Of a stretch of DNA of 63,169 nucleotides, positions 15,463 through 24,166 are shown one piece after another. The translations under genes and the position numbers were made by a program. How positions within the stretch are numbered: the first letter of the stretch is position 1; every line of letters begins with the position of its first letter. The stretch lies in contig JACOTG010000215.1 of NCBI GenBank assembly GCA_016178505.1, positions 1 to 63,169 of the forward strand, given 5' to 3'. This DNA is from Planctomycetota bacterium. Lineage in GTDB: Bacteria; Planctomycetota; JACOTG01. Under the pieces are notes generated by a model. The model made no database searches. It was not told the origin of the DNA and saw nothing but the letters and a program-made list of their open reading frames with translations.

Positions 15463-16191
15463 ATGTCCGAGAAGCGAGTCATTGCGTGCGTTCGGGTGAA
15501 CGGCGGACGTCTCATCGTTCCCGCGGCGATTCCCGGTCTCGTCGATCCATCAGACCCCGCGGAAGTGGCGGCGGCGCTCGCGAAAGCGGGCGCGGACGAG
15601 GTCTACGTCATCGATCCAACGGCAACTCGAGAGGGTCGACGCCTCGACGTCTCGCTCGTGGAGAAGGCCGCAGCGCTCGTGACGGTTCCTCTCGTCGTCG
15701 GCGGAGGCCTCCGGTCGATCGACGACGTGCGTGCCGTCGCGAAAGCGGGCGCGAAGAAAGTCGCCATCAATTCGGCCGCCATCGCCAACTCGGAAATCCT
15801 GGCCGAGTCGTCGCAAGAGCTGGGCAACGAGTGCGTCGTCGTGGCGGTCGACGCACGAGTCGAAGGGGCGGGCTGGACCGTGCACACCCACGGCGGCACG
15901 AAGAACTCGCACATCGACGCGATCACGTGGGGCCAGGAAGCGGAGGCGCAGGGCGCGGGCGAGATCTTGCTCACGAGCCTCGATCGCGAGGGGACGGGTC
16001 GCGGATTCGACGTCGACCTCGCGCACGCGGTCGCGGACGAAGTCGAGATTCCCGTGTTCATCGCCGGTGGTGCGAGTACGCTCGATCACTTCTCGGCGGC
16101 GCTGCGCGGCGAAAGACCGGCGGGTGTCGCATCCGCATCGGCGTTCCTCCTCGGCAAGGTCACTCCGCGCCAAGTGAAGGAACTGTCGTAG
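15463..16191 (+). CDS. HisF-like (beta/alpha)8 barrel protein lacking the catalytic Asp11
   Basis: A 242-residue protein with the HisF/HisA fold. Shared landmarks with the HisF cyclase of histidine synthesis are VIACVRVNGGR, VPLVVGGGLRS, KVAINSAAIAN, VVVAVDAR, THGG, AGEILLTSLDREGTGRGFD and FIAGGAS. In HisF the first strand reads C-L-D-V-K with a catalytic Asp; here it is C-V-R-V-N, so Asp11 is Arg, and the following conserved Lys is also lost. The second catalytic Asp (VAVDAR) and the phosphate-binding glycines remain. It is therefore probably not a working imidazole-glycerol-phosphate cyclase but a paralogue with another reaction, or a regulator. It follows the helicase on the same strand and has no HisH partner next to it. 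Confidence 0.75.
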   Translation: MSEKRVIACVRVNGGRLIVPAAIPGLVDPSDPAEVAAALAKAGADEVYVIDPTATREGRRLDVSLVEKAAALVTVPLVVGGGLRSIDDVRAVAKAGAKKVAINSAAIANSEILAESSQELGNECVVVAVDARVEGAGWTVHTHGGTKNSHIDAITWGQEAEAQGAGEILLTSLDREGTGRGFDVDLAHAVADEVEIPVFIAGGASTLDHFSAALRGERPAGVASASAFLLGKVTPRQVKELS

Positions 16192-16198
16192 CCGTCGG

Positions 16199-17404
16199 TC
16201 AACGCCCGGGTGTGATCGGCAGGTCGAGCATCCGCGGCGGCGGACCGTAGAGGTAGCGCTCGACGATCTCCGTGATGACGACGTCCGGGTGTTCTCGTTC
16301 GACGAGCGCGGGCTCGAAAGGGCTCTCGGGATCGTACCGGTACGCCGCACGGAACCATGCGAGCCGCGAGAAGTGCTGCTGCAGAAACGGAACTAGCGCA
16401 TCGGCGAACGAATCGCGAAAGATGATCCCACGGGGGAAGTCCGATCCTTCGATCTCGGTGGCGAACGTCCGATCGGGCTCCGGCGACAGCAGGATGCCCT
16501 TCGGCAGCTCGAGGTCCTTGCGCTTCGCTCGCAGCGGCCGCAACGCGCGTCGCGCCGAGTAGTGAATGATCTCGTCGTGCAGCAGCCGCTCGGCGCCCGT
16601 CATCCTTCCGAGATCCGATCCGCTCCACGGCTCGGATCGAAGGCGAAAGTCGGATTCGTTTCGAGGGACGACCGACGGGAGCCACTCGTGGAGCGCCGTC
16701 GCAATCTGACGATATCCGGCGAATGCGCCGCGCTCGTTCCAGTGCGTATCCGTCGGATGATAGATCGGCCCGTCTGCCGCGGCCTTTGCTTCGACGAGCG
16801 CCGGGCGAAGATCCAGAACCGGAACACGCGATCGCTCGCGCAGGTATGCGACGAGCTGATCGAAGCGAGACTGAGGCCCGACCCGGCGAACGGTGCCGGG
16901 AAGCATCTCCGGGTAGATCGTGCTCTTGTTGGGCGCGATCACGAACAGATAGCGGCATCCGCGATCGGCAAGCCAGTCCTGCCGGCGCTCGAGGACTCGC
17001 CGCCATTGATCGAGATCGTCGGCCGAGAACGGGGACTCGCTGCGGTAGTACAGGACCTCGTCGTCGGCGAACAACCAGCGGTTCTTTCCCACGACGACGC
17101 GGTGCGTGGGCGATAGTCCGAACCCGAACAGCATCGCCGTTCCATACGCCCGCACGAGCAGGTCACGGAATCCGAAGTGATCGTCGAAATACGCTTCGAA
17201 CTGCGACGGGAACTTCTCCAAGTCACCAAAGGACGAGACGGGTGACGGCGACGGCGCTTTCGTGCGCAGCTCGTCGAGCGCCGGAGTCGGATCGATGTGG
17301 AGCCAGCTGTCGACGAGCGGCAGTGCGATGACGGCGAGAAAGATCGCGATGAGGACCGCATCCACGGTGCGAGTCGTTCGCGTCATGCCTCGTTCGCTCG
17401 TCAT
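16199..17404 (-). CDS. AlgX/AlgJ-like SGNH-fold acetyltransferase partner
   Basis: A 401-residue protein with an N-terminal membrane helix or signal anchor (AVLIAIFLAVIALPLV) and an extracytoplasmic SGNH-like domain. Family features are FEAYFDDHFGFRD near residue 70, GKNRWLFADDEVLYY, LFVIAPNKSTIYPEMLP and the catalytic DTHWNERG motif near residue 219 (Asp and His). The nucleophile strand reads FRDSFADA, so Ser is kept although Gly is replaced by Arg. Such proteins pass acetyl groups to a surface polysaccharide together with an AlgI-type MBOAT, and that gene lies directly upstream (9-base gap). The polysaccharide could be the glycan made by the glycosyltransferases at 1-2664, but this is inference. 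Confidence 0.85.
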   Translation of the reverse strand: MTSERGMTRTTRTVDAVLIAIFLAVIALPLVDSWLHIDPTPALDELRTKAPSPSPVSSFGDLEKFPSQFEAYFDDHFGFRDLLVRAYGTAMLFGFGLSPTHRVVVGKNRWLFADDEVLYYRSESPFSADDLDQWRRVLERRQDWLADRGCRYLFVIAPNKSTIYPEMLPGTVRRVGPQSRFDQLVAYLRERSRVPVLDLRPALVEAKAAADGPIYHPTDTHWNERGAFAGYRQIATALHEWLPSVVPRNESDFRLRSEPWSGSDLGRMTGAERLLHDEIIHYSARRALRPLRAKRKDLELPKGILLSPEPDRTFATEIEGSDFPRGIIFRDSFADALVPFLQQHFSRLAWFRAAYRYDPESPFEPALVEREHPDVVITEIVERYLYGPPPRMLDLPITPGR

Positions 17405-17413
17405 TCGACAGCC

Positions 17414-18865
17414 TCAGAATCGAAAGTAGATGAACGGATTGTGCGTTCCCGCGGACAACACCGTCGCGGACGCGAGCAGGACGAGCACGAGTCCGCCGTC
17501 GCGTGCCACGAAGAACGCCGCGTCGATCGCTCGCGTAACAGCCTGCGCGTGATCGGCGCGGATGCGCTCGTAGAGTCGACCGAGCGTCGCGAGGATCGGC
17601 GCCGAGCCGACGACGCCCGCCACGAGCACCACCGCGAGCTCGGCGTTCCAGTAGTCGGAGACGCGATGCTCGATGCCGGTTGCCGTCCCGAACCCTGCCA
17701 TTGCGGTGAGGAATCCGCTGGCCTGTTGGAAGGTGTCCGCGCGGAAGAAGACCCAGCCGATCAAGACCAGGAGGAGCGTGTAGATTCGGCGAACGGGCGA
17801 CGGAACGGCCGCGAGCCATCGCGCGACTCCCAGCCGCTCGATGACGAGGAACGCGCCGTGGAAGAGCCCCCACACGACGAAGGTCCAGCTGTGGCCGTGC
17901 CACAGGCCGCACAGGAAGAAGACCGTGACGAGGTTGAAGTAGGTTCGCGCCGGACCCATGCGACTGCCGCCGAGCGGGATGTAGAGGTAGTCGCGAAACC
18001 AGGTCGAGAGCGAGATGTGCCAGCGGCGCCAGAACTCGGTGAGCGATTCGGAAATGTACGGATAGTCGAAGTTCTCGAGGAACGTGAAACCGAGCATTCG
18101 CCCGAGCCCGATCGCCATGTCCGAGTACGCCGAGAAATCGAAGTAGATCTGCAGCGCGTAGCAGGCGGTCGCCAGCCACGCGAGCCCGGACGTCACCTGC
18201 CCGACCGGCAGCGCGAATATCGCATCGGCCGGGATGGCCACGACGTTGGCGATGAGCATCTTCTTGCCGAGGCCGACGACGAACCGGCGAACGCCGATGG
18301 CGAAGCCCTCGCGCGTGACGACGCGATTCACGATCTGCGACGCGACGTCGCGGTACCGCACGATCGGCCCGGCGATGAGCTGCGGGAAGAGCGACTTGTA
18401 CACGGCGAGGTGCAGCGGGTTCTTCTGCACGGCCACGTCGTTGCGATAGACGTCGATGACGTACGACAAGGCCTGAAACGTGAAAAACGAGATTCCGAGC
18501 GGCAGTGGAATCGTGGCAGCGTGAAGGGGCGGGACGTGCACGAGCGCGAGCACGACGTTCACGTTGTCGACGATGAAGTTGCCGTACTTGAAAACCGCGA
18601 GAAGCCCGACGTTGATCGCGACGGCAATCGCAACGACCCACTTCGCGCTCGCGCGCCCGCGCACGCGATCGACCCAGAGGCCCAACACGTACGCGAGAAC
18701 GATCGACAGGAGCATGACCGCCACGAAGAAGACCTCGCCCCACGCGTAGAAGACGAGATTGGCGATCAGGAGAACGGGATTGCGGAGGGACTTCGGGACG
18801 ACGAAGTAAACCGCCAACACGAGCGGGAGGAAAAGGAACAAGAAGAGAGTGGAGCTAAAGACCAT
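17414..18865 (-). CDS. MBOAT family O-acyltransferase (AlgI-like)
   Basis: A 483-residue polytopic enzyme of the AlgI/PatA branch of the MBOAT family, with about 11 hydrophobic segments. Family markers are the N-terminal MVFSSTLFLFLFLPL, LPLGISFFTFQALSYVIDVYR, FPQLIAGPIVRY, FDFSAYSDMAIGLGRMLGF, FWRRWHISLSTWFRDYLYIPLG and the active-site His in GLWHGHSW. It would carry acetyl groups across the cytoplasmic membrane for polysaccharide O-acetylation. It forms a two-gene minus-strand operon with the AlgX-like gene. No signal peptide is expected for this family. Confidence 0.93.
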   Translation of the reverse strand: MVFSSTLFLFLFLPLVLAVYFVVPKSLRNPVLLIANLVFYAWGEVFFVAVMLLSIVLAYVLGLWVDRVRGRASAKWVVAIAVAINVGLLAVFKYGNFIVDNVNVVLALVHVPPLHAATIPLPLGISFFTFQALSYVIDVYRNDVAVQKNPLHLAVYKSLFPQLIAGPIVRYRDVASQIVNRVVTREGFAIGVRRFVVGLGKKMLIANVVAIPADAIFALPVGQVTSGLAWLATACYALQIYFDFSAYSDMAIGLGRMLGFTFLENFDYPYISESLTEFWRRWHISLSTWFRDYLYIPLGGSRMGPARTYFNLVTVFFLCGLWHGHSWTFVVWGLFHGAFLVIERLGVARWLAAVPSPVRRIYTLLLVLIGWVFFRADTFQQASGFLTAMAGFGTATGIEHRVSDYWNAELAVVLVAGVVGSAPILATLGRLYERIRADHAQAVTRAIDAAFFVARDGGLVLVLLASATVLSAGTHNPFIYFRF

Positions 18866-19123
18866 TCGACGTCCCCTGGGAGAGCGGCAAGATAAGCGTT
18901 CGGGCCACCGCGATCAAGCCGACGACGCGCGGAGTACGAACTTGGGACGCCGAATCGTTCTACTGCGGAACGACGCTCGCCTCGGCGAAGCCGCCGATCG
19001 TCGATTCCGCCCGGACGCGCACGGGCACGGGCGAGACGGACTTCGTCGAGTGCGCGATCAGAAGCGGCGCGCGCGGTCCCCGGTCGACACTCCCGCGCGC
19101 GCCGCATTCGAGCGTACGCGGTT

Positions 19124-19999
19124 TCAGCACTCGGCGCAGTGCACGACTCCGATGTGGATCATCCAGTGGCTGTAAGTCCCCGGGTACTGATAGGTCCACC
19201 CGGGAATCGATGCGATCCACATCTGGATGAACGCGGTCAGAGCGTTTTGCATGCAGCGCTTGTTGAAGACGATGCGCACTTCGGCCGGGCCGCAGCCCTC
19301 ACGGGGACAGGCGAGGCACTTCGACCACTTGTGGTTGTAGCCGTTCAAGAGCGGGTTCGCGTTGGGCTCGTCGAGCGGAGCGAAGTCTGGATCGCACGGG
19401 CCCTTCACGCACACCTGTACGGGTACGCTCGCCGGAATCGGGTTGTTCGTGGTCCCGGCCCAGAGCCATTGCGACGTGAAAGCGTCGATCTCGCACACGT
19501 CGTCGAACGGGCCGAGGCAGAGCGACACATTGCCTTGTCCGTTGGCGATCGAGCAGTTCGGATCGCCGAGGAAGCCGACGAGATCTCCGAACGTGATGTC
19601 GAAGCCCTCGGTCGTGTGCCCGAAGAAAGGACCGCCGATCGGATCACAGTTGCACGACAAAGCGCAGCCCAGGTTGTGCGGCGTGACGTAGTTCGCCGAA
19701 CAGTTCGAGAAGCATGGCCAACCGCAGCCGAGCAAGCCAGGGTTGCTGCAGGTGCCGCCACCGCCACCGCCGCCGCTACCCGGGGGGACGGTGTCGCCGG
19801 GGCCGCCATAGCTGCCTCCGGGGCCGATTGGCACGGGTTGTGGCGCCGGTTGTGCCGGCGGGCCAGCATGAGCCTGCATGGCGGCGTGAACCTCGCTTCG
19901 CGAGGTCGCTCCGTTGCGCCAGTTCCAGGGAAAGATCACCGAAGCGATCGTTCCGGCCGCGAAAACGCCGAGCGCAAGGATCCATTGGGTGCGAGTCAT
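19124..19999 (-). CDS. secreted Cys-rich protein of unknown function
   Basis: A 291-residue protein starting at an ATG with GAGGTGA upstream. A signal anchor (WILALGVFAAGTIASVIF) leads into a Pro/Gly-rich linker with a run of eight Gly (about residues 75-82) and then a compact domain with about 19 Cys. These include clustered patterns such as GLLGCGWPCFSNC, GCALSCNCDP, GPCDPDF, KCLACPREGC and a terminal VVHCAEC. The even, spaced cysteines point to a disulfide-knit extracellular domain. I do not recognise a family. The spacer downstream (18866-19123) shows nothing convincing. It is transcribed away from the sigma-factor gene, 199 bases apart. Confidence 0.75.
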   Translation of the reverse strand: MTRTQWILALGVFAAGTIASVIFPWNWRNGATSRSEVHAAMQAHAGPPAQPAPQPVPIGPGGSYGGPGDTVPPGSGGGGGGGTCSNPGLLGCGWPCFSNCSANYVTPHNLGCALSCNCDPIGGPFFGHTTEGFDITFGDLVGFLGDPNCSIANGQGNVSLCLGPFDDVCEIDAFTSQWLWAGTTNNPIPASVPVQVCVKGPCDPDFAPLDEPNANPLLNGYNHKWSKCLACPREGCGPAEVRIVFNKRCMQNALTAFIQMWIASIPGWTYQYPGTYSHWMIHIGVVHCAEC

Positions 20000-20198
20000 G
20001 ATTCACCTCGTTCGGGGAGACGGTTTCGTTTCCGTCGGATCACGACGCCGAACCGGGATTCGGAACGACGGGATCTCCGACACCGTGCAGAAGCGCGGCA
20101 TCTCTCCTTTCCACGAGGCGCCTCTTGCTTGAGGCAATTCCGTCGATTAATCTGCGCCACGTCACGAGCACGTCTTCGTTCGATCGCTCCAAACGAAC

Positions 20199-20855
20199 AT
20201 GAAGCCTCGCTCTCGCTGCGAGGACCGCACCAAGAGATCGTCTCTCGATCTCGGGGCGGTCGACTCGAACGCCACGACTCGCGCGGTGCTGTCGGAAATC
20301 GAGCATCGTCCCGAGGTCGGGTGGGGAGAGTTGCTCCGTCGCGTCGACAGCCGGATTCGGGTGCTCGCTCACTTCCGAATGGGCCGCCGCATCGGTGGTG
20401 CGTACGACGTCGACGATTTACTGCAAGAAGTCTGGGCCGAGGCGATTCGGTCGTTCGAACGATTCGAATATCGCGGGCCCGGATCGCTCCAACGCTGGCT
20501 CGCCGGGATCCTTCGCATGAAGATCCTGCACGCGGGTCGCTCGCTTCATCGCGTTCCACCGCCGGCGTCGGCGAAGCGCGGCGCATCGCCGCCGCTCGGC
20601 TTGCGGGAAGCGTTGGAGCACACGGCGACCGGCGTTTCGCATCGCGAGCGCCGGCGAGAACTCGAAACGAAAGTGAGTGAGGCACTCGCCAAGCTGCCGG
20701 CCACCGAGCGCGAGGCGATCCTGTTGAAGCTCTATGAAGGGCTGAGCGGGCGAGAGGCCGCCGCACGGATCGGCGTGGACGAGAGCACCGTGTCGCTTCG
20801 CTTCAAGCGCGGGCTCGAGCGATGCGCACGCGAACTTCGCGAGTTCGAACCATGA
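20199..20855 (+). CDS. ECF-type RNA polymerase sigma factor
   Basis: A 218-residue sigma-70 family factor. Region 2 contains DVDDLLQEVWAEAIRSFERF near residues 69-88 and region 4 contains LPATEREAILLKLYEGLSGREAA followed by a helix-turn-helix (ARIGVDESTVSLRFKRG). No region 1.1 or 3 is seen, so it is ECF-like. Its stop overlaps the ATG of the downstream kinase gene (ATGA), so the two are translationally coupled. ECF factors encoded next to Ser/Thr kinases are a known planctomycete arrangement, in which phosphorylation is thought to replace anti-sigma control. Target genes are not evident. Confidence 0.92.
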   Translation: MKPRSRCEDRTKRSSLDLGAVDSNATTRAVLSEIEHRPEVGWGELLRRVDSRIRVLAHFRMGRRIGGAYDVDDLLQEVWAEAIRSFERFEYRGPGSLQRWLAGILRMKILHAGRSLHRVPPPASAKRGASPPLGLREALEHTATGVSHRERRRELETKVSEALAKLPATEREAILLKLYEGLSGREAAARIGVDESTVSLRFKRGLERCARELREFEP

Positions 20856-23659
20856 GTACGACCGGGACTCCGTTCCGCGCGGAGAACGAAGCTCAGGCGA
20901 GAGCGCTCGCGTTCCTGCAATTCGACGTCCTTCCCGACTCGAACGTCGGGTTCCCGAAGCCCGGCGATCGAGTCGCCGATTTCCTCATCGAGCGCGAAAT
21001 CGGCCGGGGCGGGATGGGGGTGGTGTATCGCGCGCTGCAAGTGTCGGTCGGCCGTTCCGTCGCATTGAAGCTCGTGCCGCACGATCCGGCCGGATTGAGT
21101 TCGTCGGAGCTGCTGCGACTCCAACGCGAGGGACGCATGCTCGCGTCGGTCCGTCACGAGGCGATCGTCGGTCTTCACGCGGCGGGAGCGGTCCCGGGAT
21201 TCCATTACGTCGCCGTCGATTTGATCGATGGGGTGACGCTGAAGGACGTGATGTTGGGTCGCGCCCCCATGCTCCCGCACCCCGGAGAACCGGGTTGGCT
21301 TCCGTTCGTCCTCCGTGCCCTCCACAAGATCGCGGGAGCGCTCGGCGCCGCGCACCAACGCGGGATCGTGCATCGCGACGTGAAGCCAGCCAACGTCCTC
21401 GTCGATCGGGTGGGGAGGCCCTTTCTGGTCGACTTCGGACTCGCGCGCGAGGACCGACGAACGGGCGCCACGCTCACGTCCGGGTTCGTGGGAACGCCGC
21501 AGTATGCCTCGCCCGAACAGGCCCGAGGGGAGTTGCTCGACCCGCGCTCCGACGTTTTTTCGTTTGGCGCGATGGCGTTCGAGGCGTTGTGCGGCCGGAG
21601 TCCGTTCGAAGGTTCGACGACTTCCGGGCTGCTCGAGAGCGTTCAGCGCGCGGCTCCGGCGTGGCCGGATCCCAGCCGCGTTCCGCGCGACGTACGCATC
21701 GTGCTCGAGACGTGCCTCGAGAAGTGTCCGCAGGATCGCTATGACGATGCCCGCGACGTCGAGGCGGAGCTGGGTCGGATTCTGCGGTTCGAGCCGATTC
21801 ACGCGTCCAGCCCCGGGAAGATCCGTCGGCTGTGGCGACGGCTGCTGAGGCCGTCGACTCGCGTCGTGACGATTTCTGCGATCGGTGCGTTGCTCGTGGT
21901 CACCGCAACGATGGTCGGGATGCTCGTGCGGCGTGGTGCCCTCCTCGAGCGACTCGAAGCGGGAGCGCGACTCGTGCGCGTCGACCAGCTCTTCCAGCAC
22001 GGCGACACCTCCGAAAGCGAGGAAGAACTGGCGCGCCTCGTGCGGATCGAGCCGCCAATTCCGGGCGCAGCCGGTCGGCTGGCGGACTTGCACCTCTTCC
22101 GTCGCGAAAACGAAGCGGCGGCCGCGCTGTACGGGCGCGAGACGGCAGCAGCCGGAGCGACACTTGCCGATTGGTGCGGGCTCCGACTCGCCCGAGCCGG
22201 GCAGGATGGCGTGCGGCCCGTGGACGACCCGAGCGTTGCGATCCCGGGGCGAACGGACCGGGACTTCGCGCTGTTTGCCCTCTATCGAGAGGCGCAAACG
22301 AATTTCGACGCCGCTCTCGAGGCCATCGACCGCGCGCTCGAGCTTCGGCCGTCGTGCTTCGAGTGGCGCCGGATCCGGGCCCGAAACCTCACGAGGCTCG
22401 GCCGCACCGCGGACGCGATTCGCGAGCTTCGCCTCGCGAGCGAGATCCGTCGCAACGATCGATCCGTCACCCTTTCGCTCGCCGTCGCATTGGAGAGCGC
22501 CGGTCGGCAGGAGGAAGCGGAAGCCGTCGTGCGGAGCACTCTTTCCGTGACGCCCGACGATCCCGTTCTCGTGGCAGAGCTGTCGTGCTGCCTTCGAAGA
22601 TCGTATCGCCGGCGCGAGGCGATGGAGACGGCGCGGCGCGCGTATGCGTTGGCCCCCGACGAAGGCCGCGCGATCGACGCGCTGGCCTTCAACCTCATGG
22701 CGGAAGAGTCGTTCGACGAAGCGCGTGCACTGCTGACCGCGGCAGGCGAGCGCCACGGCGACTCGCCGGAGATCGTCTATCGTCGCGCGTGCCTCGAGCG
22801 CATGACCGGACACCTGGCGCTGGCGGAGGAACTGGAGGTGCGCCTCGAAGCGATGGCGAGACGCGACGACGCGTGGACGGCGATGGCTCTTGGCTTGAAG
22901 GGTGATCTGCAGATGGATCGCGGGTGCGAGGCGGACGCCGTCGAGACGTTTGCTCGATTGGAATCGAGCGAGCCCGAGAGCGCGGAATGGCCCTGGCGTC
23001 GCGGAAAGGCGTTGCTCGAGGACGGCCGCGTCGCGGAGGCCGAGGCGTCGGTGAGGCGCTCGCTCGAACTCGATCCGTCGCGGACGGACGTCCTCTACAC
23101 GCACGGTCGAGTCCTCCGGCTGCTCGGCCGGAGATGGGATGCGCTCGTCGCGTATGAGCGCGCGCTCGCTCTCAAGCCGGATTGGGGCCAAACCTACTAC
23201 TGGATCGCCGACGTGTGGTTCGATCTCGGCGAGCCACGCGTCTCCCTTCGATATCTGCGCGAGGCGCTCGCCCGCCACCCGAACTGGATGGACGCCTGGG
23301 TGTTGCAGGCCATTTGCCATCGGGATCTCGGCGATCTCGACGACGCCATCGACTCGTACGCTCGCGCACTCGAGGAACGATCTCACGCGCCGGTTCGCGC
23401 CGATCGCGCAGAACTCCTGCAGCGAGTGGGCCGGGACCGCGAAGCGCTCGTCGAGTTCGAGCGGGCAATCCACGACGACCCGAACCTGCCGACCGCATGG
23501 TGCGGCGAAGGCATTCTGCGCCTCGACAGCGAGGACCCCTCGATTCGTGATCCGTTCGAGGCGATGCGCCTCCTTCGGCGGGCGCTCGAGCTCGACCCGG
23601 ACAACGCCGAATACTGCGACGTCCTATCTCGCGCGCGGATCACGCTCGGCCTCGATTAG
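20852..23659 (+). CDS. Ser/Thr protein kinase with transmembrane helix and C-terminal TPR array
   Basis: A 935-residue protein starting at the ATG that overlaps the sigma-factor stop. Residues about 45-310 form a Hanks-type kinase: glycine loop GRGGMGVVYRA, ATP Lys in SVALKLV, catalytic HRDVKPANVL (about 173), DFGLARE, and activation-loop ending GTPQYASPEQARG. All catalytic residues are present. A transmembrane helix lies near residues 335-360 (VVTISAIGALLVVTATMVGML). The remaining 570 residues are TPR-like hairpins (for example AIDRALELRPSC and AYERALALKPDW), so the repeats face outside if the kinase is cytoplasmic. It probably senses an envelope signal and controls the coupled ECF factor by phosphorylation. 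Confidence 0.93.
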   Translation: MSTTGTPFRAENEAQARALAFLQFDVLPDSNVGFPKPGDRVADFLIEREIGRGGMGVVYRALQVSVGRSVALKLVPHDPAGLSSSELLRLQREGRMLASVRHEAIVGLHAAGAVPGFHYVAVDLIDGVTLKDVMLGRAPMLPHPGEPGWLPFVLRALHKIAGALGAAHQRGIVHRDVKPANVLVDRVGRPFLVDFGLAREDRRTGATLTSGFVGTPQYASPEQARGELLDPRSDVFSFGAMAFEALCGRSPFEGSTTSGLLESVQRAAPAWPDPSRVPRDVRIVLETCLEKCPQDRYDDARDVEAELGRILRFEPIHASSPGKIRRLWRRLLRPSTRVVTISAIGALLVVTATMVGMLVRRGALLERLEAGARLVRVDQLFQHGDTSESEEELARLVRIEPPIPGAAGRLADLHLFRRENEAAAALYGRETAAAGATLADWCGLRLARAGQDGVRPVDDPSVAIPGRTDRDFALFALYREAQTNFDAALEAIDRALELRPSCFEWRRIRARNLTRLGRTADAIRELRLASEIRRNDRSVTLSLAVALESAGRQEEAEAVVRSTLSVTPDDPVLVAELSCCLRRSYRRREAMETARRAYALAPDEGRAIDALAFNLMAEESFDEARALLTAAGERHGDSPEIVYRRACLERMTGHLALAEELEVRLEAMARRDDAWTAMALGLKGDLQMDRGCEADAVETFARLESSEPESAEWPWRRGKALLEDGRVAEAEASVRRSLELDPSRTDVLYTHGRVLRLLGRRWDALVAYERALALKPDWGQTYYWIADVWFDLGEPRVSLRYLREALARHPNWMDAWVLQAICHRDLGDLDDAIDSYARALEERSHAPVRADRAELLQRVGRDREALVEFERAIHDDPNLPTAWCGEGILRLDSEDPSIRDPFEAMRLLRRALELDPDNAEYCDVLSRARITLGLD

Positions 23660-23695
23660 CCTCCGATCCGGCTCCGGTCAACCGAACGTCGTGGG

Positions 23696-23723
23696 TTGAC
23701 GACTCCGATCTCGCGCCTACATG
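23696..23723 (+). promoter_or_regulatory. candidate promoter and palindrome upstream of the hsp20-lon operon
   Basis: TTGACG (23696-23701), 16-base spacer, TACATG (23718-23723). A small palindrome, GCTCG-CA-CGAGC, follows at 23741-23752, between the promoter and the start at 23792, and could be an operator. No CIRCE element was seen, so HrcA control is not supported. Confidence 0.4.
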
Positions 23724-23791
23724 TGTGCCACTTCGGTCGCGCTCGCACGAGCGGGATCTGAATCTCCTTAGTGACGGAAGGAATCGATCCC

Positions 23792-24163
23792 ATGGACGAG
23801 GTCAATCCGATCTTGCGCGTGTTCTTCCTTGCGGAAGACGAGCGCTCCGGCGGCGGGTGCTGGGCCCCGGCGACAGACGTCTACCGGACGCCGGACGGTT
23901 GGCTCGTGAAGCTGGAGCTGGCCGGCGTGCGACCCGAGGACATCGAAGTCCGGCTTCGGCGCGGGTGCTTGACGGTCGCGGGGATTCGCCGAGATCGGCA
24001 CTCCTGCGCGGGTGTCCAGCATTACCGGATGGAAATCGCGTACAGCCGTTTCGAGCGTGAAATCGAACTACCCGACGAACTCGAGTCCGTCCGCGTGTCG
24101 ATCGATCACGACCGCGGAATGGTTCTCGTGAAATTGGAACCGGTTTCAAACACCGGGAGGTGA
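23792..24163 (+). CDS. Hsp20-family small heat shock protein
   Basis: A 123-residue alpha-crystallin-domain chaperone. The ATG at 23792 has GAAGGAA 8 bases ahead; an in-frame GTG at 23771 lacks one. The domain runs from PATDVYRTPDGWLVKLELAGV (start of the fold) through EDIEVRLRRGCLTVAG to the end strand VLVKLEPV. The typical FERxFxLP motif appears as FEREIELPDEL. It holds unfolding proteins in the cytoplasm under stress. The lon gene starts 3 bases after its stop, so chaperone and protease are one transcriptional unit. Confidence 0.93.
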   Translation: MDEVNPILRVFFLAEDERSGGGCWAPATDVYRTPDGWLVKLELAGVRPEDIEVRLRRGCLTVAGIRRDRHSCAGVQHYRMEIAYSRFEREIELPDELESVRVSIDHDRGMVLVKLEPVSNTGR

Positions 24164-24166
24164 TTC

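Noticed and set aside
18960..19220. 86-residue minus-strand frame near the end of the Cys-rich gene
   Set aside because: It has no start site or domain and overlaps the real gene in another frame; possibly an old extension but not supportable.
21832..22905. 357-residue Arg-rich open frame inside the kinase gene
   Set aside because: A shadow frame produced by high GC; the kinase and TPR motifs are all in the other frame.
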